Shown here: positions 34,955-38,839 of the stretch, in pieces
Layout: every line of letters begins with the position of its first letter
How positions within the stretch are numbered: position 1 is the first letter of the stretch
DNA from: Gallionella sp. UBA4121
GTDB taxonomy: Bacteria; Pseudomonadota; Gammaproteobacteria; Burkholderiales; Gallionellaceae
Assembly (NCBI GenBank): GCA_002381565.1
Contig: DFWZ01000051.1
Span: 1,713-40,551, forward strand
Length of the DNA: 38,839 nucleotides
Direction: 5' to 3'
Program-made: the position numbers and the translations under genes
The notes under the pieces: generated by a model
Seen by the model: the letters and a program-made list of their open reading frames with translations, nothing else
The model's database searches: none
What the model was told of the DNA's origin: nothing

Positions 34955-36406
34955 ATGAATTTGATGGCCAATCTGATACCTGCCGCTGCGGAAATTTTCC
35001 TGCTGGTGATGGTGTGCTTTATCCTGATAGTCGATCTCATGCTGACGAATCGCAGCAAGATATATACCTATCTGCTCGTTCAGTTCACCTTGCTGGGTTG
35101 TTCGCTGATCACGGTTGGAACGCATGAGAACGGTGTGTACTATGCCTTCAACGGCATGTACGTGGATGATCTGATGTCGGATGTCTTGAAGATGTTGAGC
35201 TATCTGGGTATGTCCATGGTGCTGGTGTATTCGCGTCAGTACCTTCTGCTGCGCGGACTGTTTACCGGCGAATTCATGGTGCTTGCGCTGTTTTCCTTGC
35301 TTGGCATGAACGTGATGATTTCTGCCAATCATTTTCTGACCCTGTACCTGGGGCTGGAGTTGTTATCCCTGAGCCTGTACGCGATGGTCGCCCTGCAACG
35401 CGACTCCGCAATTGCGACTGAAGCGGCGATGAAATACTTTGTGCTGGGTGCGCTGGCCTCAGGTCTGCTGCTTTACGGCATGTCCATGCTGTACGGCGCG
35501 ACAGGCAGCCTGGAGCTGGGCGTGATCTCGAATGCCATCAATCACGGTGTGCAGAATAAATCGTTGCTGGCATTCGGTCTGGTGTTCATCGTTTCGGGTC
35601 TGGCGTTCAAGCTGGGTGTGGTTCCTTTTCATATGTGGGTGCCCGATGTCTATCACGGCGCGCCGACGGCCATGACGCTGCTGATCGGTTCAGTGCCTAA
35701 ACTGGCGGCTTTCGCCTTTACCATGCGTATTCTGGTTGAGGGCTTGCAAAGCCTGTCTGCCGACTGGTCGGGGATGCTGATGGTTCTTGCCATTGCGTCC
35801 ATGGCGCTGGGTAATTTATCGGCTATCGCGCAAACCAATCTCAAACGGATGTTTGCCTATTCGACGATCACGCACATGGGCTTCATGCTGCTGGGCCTGA
35901 TCAGCGGCGGCATAGAAGGTTACGGCTCTGCGATGTTTTACACCGTGGTGTATATGCTCATGTCGTTAGGTGCATTCGGCATGATCATGATGATGTCCCG
36001 CGCAGGTTTTGAAGCCGACACGCTGAACGACTTCAAGGGATTGAATCAGCGCAGCCCCTGGCTGGCTTTCATGATGATGTTGCTGATGCTCTCCATGGCC
36101 GGCATACCGCCGACGGTGGGTTTTTATGCCAAGTTTTCGGTGCTCAATGCCATCATTCAAACCGGCCATACCTGGCTGGCGGTTGTTGCGGTGTTGTTCT
36201 CGCTGATCGGCGCGTTCTACTATTTGCGCATTATCAAACTGATGTATTTCGATGCGCCGGAAAGCCATGTTCCTATTGCCATCGAATCCGATACCGGGCT
36301 GCTGATTACCCTCAATGGTCTGGGTGTATTGTTCCTCGGCCTGATGCCGGGAAGCCTGATGTCAATTTGCGCTGTTTCAGTGCAGCAGTCATTGCTGCTG
36401 CACTAG
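34955..36406 (+). CDS. nuoN: NADH-quinone oxidoreductase subunit N
   Basis: Third antiporter-like subunit, 483 residues. Signatures are YLGLELLSLSLYAMVAL, FKLGVVPFHMWVPDVYHGAPT, KRMFAYSTITHMGFMLLG and GIPPTVGFYAKFSVLNAII. ATG 34955 has AGAGGTGA just upstream; a longer frame from 34898 lies inside nuoM and is rejected. It is the last gene of the operon and is followed by a strong terminator. Confidence 0.97.
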   Translation: MNLMANLIPAAAEIFLLVMVCFILIVDLMLTNRSKIYTYLLVQFTLLGCSLITVGTHENGVYYAFNGMYVDDLMSDVLKMLSYLGMSMVLVYSRQYLLLRGLFTGEFMVLALFSLLGMNVMISANHFLTLYLGLELLSLSLYAMVALQRDSAIATEAAMKYFVLGALASGLLLYGMSMLYGATGSLELGVISNAINHGVQNKSLLAFGLVFIVSGLAFKLGVVPFHMWVPDVYHGAPTAMTLLIGSVPKLAAFAFTMRILVEGLQSLSADWSGMLMVLAIASMALGNLSAIAQTNLKRMFAYSTITHMGFMLLGLISGGIEGYGSAMFYTVVYMLMSLGAFGMIMMMSRAGFEADTLNDFKGLNQRSPWLAFMMMLLMLSMAGIPPTVGFYAKFSVLNAIIQTGHTWLAVVAVLFSLIGAFYYLRIIKLMYFDAPESHVPIAIESDTGLLITLNGLGVLFLGLMPGSLMSICAVSVQQSLLLH

Positions 36407-36427
36407 CCTGAATCAGGGCAGACCATC

Positions 36428-36459
36428 AATACTCCCGCCGCGTGCGGGAGTATTTATTT
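36428..36459 (+). terminator. Rho-independent terminator of the nuo operon
   Basis: AATACTCCCGC (36428-36438) and GCGGGAGTATT (36444-36454) form a perfect 11-bp stem with a five-base loop, followed by TATTT. It lies 22 bases after the nuoN stop and just before the NUDIX gene. Confidence 0.92.
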
Positions 36460-36472
36460 GCAGGAGAAGATT

Positions 36473-37018
36473 ATGGACTTGCAGGAAACCTGTGTGGAAT
36501 CAGCGGTGGTGTATGACGGCTGTCTGTTGCATGTTAACCGGGATACCGTGCGCCTGCCTGACGGGAGCTTGAGTGTGCGCGAGTGCATCAAGCATCCCGG
36601 TGCGGTGGCCGTGCTGGCATTACAGGACAATGGCAACCTGATCATGGAGCGTCAATATCGCTACGGCCCGCAGCGGGAATTTTTTGAAATACCAGCGGGG
36701 AAGATCGATCATGGCGAAGAGATTCTTGTCACAGGCCAACGGGAATTGCTGGAAGAGACCGGCTTTGTTGCGAGTGTATGGATACATCTGACCACCACTT
36801 ATCCTTGTATCGGTTATAGCGACGAGCGCATCGAGTATTTTCTGGCGCGCGGGCTGACAAAACAGCAGCGTAATCTTGATGATGGCGAGTTTCTGGAAGT
36901 GTTCGAATTGTCGCTTGAGGAGGCGATTGAGTGGGTGCGTTGCGGCAGGATCAATGACAGCAAGACCATCATCGGGCTGTTCTGGCTGGAGAAATATCTG
37001 AAAGACTGGCGGGTATAG
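36473..37018 (+). CDS. NUDIX hydrolase, ADP-ribose pyrophosphatase type
   Basis: Predicted enzyme that hydrolyses ADP-ribose or a related nucleoside diphosphate derivative. The 181 residues contain a complete Nudix box, G76-x5-E82-x7-REL-x-EE-x-G97, with the preceding EFFEIPAGKID typical of the ADP-ribose pyrophosphatase (NudF-like) branch. The Glu residues for Mg binding are all present. ATG 36473 has AGGAGA five bases upstream, inside the end of the nuo terminator region, so it must have a promoter of its own or depend on readthrough. Substrate is inferred from the subfamily only. Confidence 0.88.
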   Translation: MDLQETCVESAVVYDGCLLHVNRDTVRLPDGSLSVRECIKHPGAVAVLALQDNGNLIMERQYRYGPQREFFEIPAGKIDHGEEILVTGQRELLEETGFVASVWIHLTTTYPCIGYSDERIEYFLARGLTKQQRNLDDGEFLEVFELSLEEAIEWVRCGRINDSKTIIGLFWLEKYLKDWRV

Positions 37019-37022
37019 AAAT

Positions 37023-37039
37023 TGCACTGTTATGGTGCG
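37023..37039 (+). promoter_or_regulatory. NtrC-like binding site 1 upstream of amt
   Basis: TGCACTGTTATGGTGCG has the GCAC-N7-GTGC dyad of NtrC sites (consensus TGCACCA-N3-TGGTGCA). Its centre lies about 139 bases before the predicted sigma-54 transcription start. Confidence 0.72.
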
Positions 37040-37063
37040 CAATTTTAATTTTACTGTGAATGC

Positions 37064-37080
37064 GGCACTTAAACGGTGCG
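37064..37080 (+). promoter_or_regulatory. NtrC-like binding site 2 upstream of amt
   Basis: GGCACTTAAACGGTGCG again has GCAC-N7-GTGC. Its centre is 41 bases from site 1, close to four DNA turns, and about 98 bases before the predicted transcription start. Confidence 0.7.
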
Positions 37081-37103
37081 CATTTTGTGTTTTGAATTTA
37101 GCG

Positions 37104-37120
37104 TGTTCAGTTTTGGTGCA
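37104..37120 (+). promoter_or_regulatory. NtrC-like half site 3 upstream of amt
   Basis: The right half TGGTGCA is a perfect NtrC half site while the left half is degenerate. Its centre is 40 bases beyond site 2, continuing the same helical phase. Confidence 0.45.
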
Positions 37121-37143
37121 TAATTATCAATGGGTTAGTAAAG

Positions 37144-37159
37144 TGGTATGAATTTTGCT
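37144..37159 (+). promoter_or_regulatory. Sigma-54 promoter of amt
   Basis: TGGTATGAATTTTGCT matches the sigma-54 consensus TGGCACG-N4-TTGCW except at two positions, with invariant GG and GC in the correct 10-base spacing. Predicted start is near 37170, leaving a leader of about 48 nucleotides to the amt ATG. Confidence 0.78.
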
Positions 37160-37217
37160 TTTGTATTCAAATTTATAATGTTTGCAATTGCACGATAAGT
37201 AACAATAAAGGATAAGT

Positions 37218-38420
37218 ATGGAAAATTTAAAGACCAGTAATGACGTGTTGTTTATTTTGCTCGGTGCGATCATGGTGCTTGCCATGCATGCGGGCTTTGC
37301 CTTTCTGGAGCTGGGAACGGTACGAAAGAAAAATCAGGTCAATGCGCTGGTCAAGATTCTGACCGATTTCGCGGTTTCCACCCTCGCATATTTTTTCATC
37401 GGTTATCTCATCGCCTACGGTGTGAATTTTTTCAATGGCGCCGGGGAATTAACGCAAAAAAGTGGCTACGAGCTGGTCAAGTTCTTCTTTTTATTGACTT
37501 TTGCGGCAGCTATTCCGGCAATTGTCTCGGGCGGCATTGCTGAACGCGCAAGGTTCCATCCGCAGATGGCGGCGACCTTCATGCTGGTCGGTTTCGTCTA
37601 TCCGTTCTTCGAAGGCATTGCCTGGAATCATCGCTTCGGTATCCAGGACTGGCTGCACAGCACTTTCGGTGCAGAGTTTCACGACTTCGCAGGTTCCGTG
37701 GTGGTGCATGCGGTGGGGGGGTGGATAGCTCTGGCGGCGGTGCTGCTGTTAGGAGCCCGGCGCGGACGCTACAACAAGGAAGGGCGAGTCTCGGCGCATC
37801 CGCCCTCGAGCATTCCGTTTCTGGCGCTGGGTGCCTGGATACTCACGGTGGGTTGGTTCGGTTTCAATGTGATGTCAGCGCAAACGATCAGCAATATCAG
37901 CGGGTTAGTCGCGGTTAATTCGCTGATGGCGATGGTGGGCGGCACGCTCGCCGCATTGTGGGCGGGCAAGAACGACCCCGGCTTCGTGCATAACGGTCCT
38001 CTGGCTGGTCTGGTGGCGGTGTGCGCGGGTTCTGATCTGATGCACCCGATTGGTGCGCTTATCGTTGGAGGTGTGGCTGGCGGGATGTTTGTGGTGATGT
38101 TTACCTGGACGCAAAACCGCTGGAAGATCGATGATGTGCTGGGCGTTTGGCCGCTGCACGGTTTGTGCGGTGCATGGGGCGGTATTGCCGCCGGTATCTT
38201 CGGCCTGAAGGCGTTTGGTGGTCTCGGCGGCGTGAGCTTCATGTCGCAGGCCATCGGTACGCTGATGGGCGTTGCGATTGCCTTCGCCGGGGGGTATCTG
38301 GTGTACGGGGTGATCAAGAAAGCGGTGGGTATTCGCCTGGATCCGGAAGATGAGTTCATCGGCGCTGACTTGAGCATACACAAGATCAGCGCAACACCGG
38401 AGCGCGAATCGGGCTGGTAA
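37218..38420 (+). CDS. amt: Ammonium transporter, Amt family
   Basis: Inner-membrane ammonium channel of 400 residues with about 11 hydrophobic helices and no obvious cleaved signal peptide. The pore twin histidines appear as H164 in DFAGSVVVHAVGGW and H314 in PLHGLCGAWGG, and D156 is the conserved structural Asp. Other family blocks are SGGIAERARF (104-113) and GWFGFNVMSA (212-221). The C-terminal tail EDEFIGADLSIHKI resembles the regulatory tail that GlnK contacts. AAAGGAT lies five bases before the ATG. Upstream are NtrC-like sites and a sigma-54 promoter. No glnK is next to it; instead a Tn7-like transposon end begins 10-13 bases after the stop. Confidence 0.94.
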   Translation: MENLKTSNDVLFILLGAIMVLAMHAGFAFLELGTVRKKNQVNALVKILTDFAVSTLAYFFIGYLIAYGVNFFNGAGELTQKSGYELVKFFFLLTFAAAIPAIVSGGIAERARFHPQMAATFMLVGFVYPFFEGIAWNHRFGIQDWLHSTFGAEFHDFAGSVVVHAVGGWIALAAVLLLGARRGRYNKEGRVSAHPPSSIPFLALGAWILTVGWFGFNVMSAQTISNISGLVAVNSLMAMVGGTLAALWAGKNDPGFVHNGPLAGLVAVCAGSDLMHPIGALIVGGVAGGMFVVMFTWTQNRWKIDDVLGVWPLHGLCGAWGGIAAGIFGLKAFGGLGGVSFMSQAIGTLMGVAIAFAGGYLVYGVIKKAVGIRLDPEDEFIGADLSIHKISATPERESGW

Positions 38421-38442
38421 CTTAAATTTTTGTTGTTTCGTG

Positions 38443-38511
38443 ACAATAAAGTCTTGAACAGAACAATAAAGTCTTGAATGGCGGTAATGGTCAAAACAAT
38501 AAAGTCTTGAA
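38443..38511 (+). repeat. Three direct repeats of ACAATAAAGTCTTGAA (predicted TnsB sites)
   Basis: The identical 16-mer occurs at 38443-38458, 38463-38478 and 38496-38511, spaced by 20 and 33 bases and all in one orientation. The 13-base core ACAATAAAGTCTT is, to my knowledge, identical to Tn7 right-end TnsB sites. Confidence 0.93.
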
Positions 38512-38545
38512 CGTGGTTGGTTTTTGATGGAGTTTTAATTTATAG

Positions 38546-38585
38546 CGGCGACTAGGGCTTGAAAGCTTGGTCGCCGTTTTTGTTT
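38546..38585. terminator. Hairpin terminator inside the Tn7-like end
   Basis: CGGCGAC (38546-38552) pairs with GTCGCCG (38570-38576), with an inner AAGCTT-type stem, and TTTTTGTTT follows. It could stop amt transcription from entering the element. Confidence 0.7.
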
Positions 38586-38839
38586 CGCCGAACATTTTGT
38601 GTCAGTCTGGTCTTCGGCCAAACCGGACGCTGACGGTTTGCTGAAAAAGTGCTCGGATCAGCTTGCTGGAACGTCCGCTTCTTGAAATTTCGAATGTGTA
38701 CTGCCGAGACGAAGCCGTCCATGGCAATGCCCGTAAGCTGACATACATTAAGTTGTTTTTAAAATAAAAACCTTGTCACTACCTCCCGTCATGAGCGGGA
38801 GGAAGTGGGAACAGAATCATCTATGGCAGGTTGGGCTCT
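38586..38839. other. Gene-free stretch behind the transposon end
   Basis: No frame of useful length is seen on either strand in these 254 bases. A hairpin CCTCCCG (38782-38788) with CGGGAGG (38796-38802) is present without a T run. Composition is mixed, with an A/T run near 38750-38772. Nothing else is recognised; it is probably the subterminal non-coding part of the mobile element. Confidence 0.5.

Larger units (their letters stand above)
38434..38839. mobile_element. End of a Tn7-like transposon, continuing past the window edge
   Basis: A TGT terminus followed by eight-base spacing to GACAATAAAGTCTTGAAC reproduces the geometry and much of the sequence of the outermost TnsB site of Tn7 (GACAATAAAGTCTTAAAC, from memory). 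Two more copies follow inward. The exact end could be 38434 (same eight-base spacing as Tn7) or 38431 (an adjacent TGT). The element body must lie to the right, since amt is intact on the left. Neither tns genes nor the opposite end are inside the window, so the type and completeness are unknown. Confidence 0.75.

Noticed and set aside
38443..38511. Three repeats behind amt as a CRISPR array
   Set aside because: The repeats are only 16 bases, the gaps are 4 and 17 bases, and they match transposon-end TnsB sites instead.
38782..38802. CCTCCCG/CGGGAGG hairpin as a terminator
   Set aside because: No T run follows on either strand and no gene ends nearby.

Overview
The window looks like a chromosomal segment of a betaproteobacterium, probably of the Nitrosomonadales/Gallionellaceae type. 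This is inferred from gene order and protein style, not from a database search. The supporting orders are pcnB-folK-panB-panC, tpiA-secG-tRNA-Leu-nuoA..N with separate nuoC and nuoD, and nadK-recN-bamE-dapB. Almost all of it is housekeeping DNA with tight gene packing. The accessory signal is concentrated in intergenic repeats and at the extreme right edge.

Layout: 1-1962 is the 3' part of clpB, closed by a strong two-way terminator shared with a 23-codon gene (2033-2104, minus) lying behind kup (minus). After a 340-bp gap come a chemoreceptor with a C-terminal PilZ domain, rlmF, a YheS-type ABC-F ATPase, nadK, recN, bamE and dapB. A repeat-bounded spacer leads to pcnB-folK-panB-panC. A minus-strand block follows (Nramp-like transporter, HDOD protein, DUF938 methyltransferase), then plus-strand panD, tpiA, secG and tRNA-Leu(GAG). 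From 21778 to 36406 runs a complete 14-gene nuo operon for respiratory complex I, ending in a strong terminator. A NUDIX hydrolase and an ammonium transporter gene (amt) finish the gene content.

How genes work together: panB, panC and panD, all present, supply pantothenate for CoA. The 14 Nuo subunits form NADH:quinone oxidoreductase. amt has three evenly spaced NtrC-like sites and a good sigma-54 promoter, so it should respond to nitrogen limitation. nadK appears to have a promoter placed so that its mRNA would be leaderless.

Most notable observations: (1) starting 10-13 bp after the amt stop codon, three copies of ACAATAAAGTCTTGAA preceded by a TGT terminus look like the TnsB-binding end of a Tn7-like transposon whose body lies beyond the right edge; (2) the start of nuoD is duplicated, giving a 36-codon upstream ORF with its own ribosome binding site; (3) heptamer-based, palindromic repeat elements occupy the nuoI-J, nuoJ-K and probably nuoL-M gaps, with an exact 20-bp inverted repeat flanking nuoJ; (4) a complete tiny transcription unit encodes a 23-residue basic protein; (5) the chemoreceptor carries an apparent c-di-GMP-binding PilZ domain; (6) the Nramp-like transporter has altered metal-site motifs.
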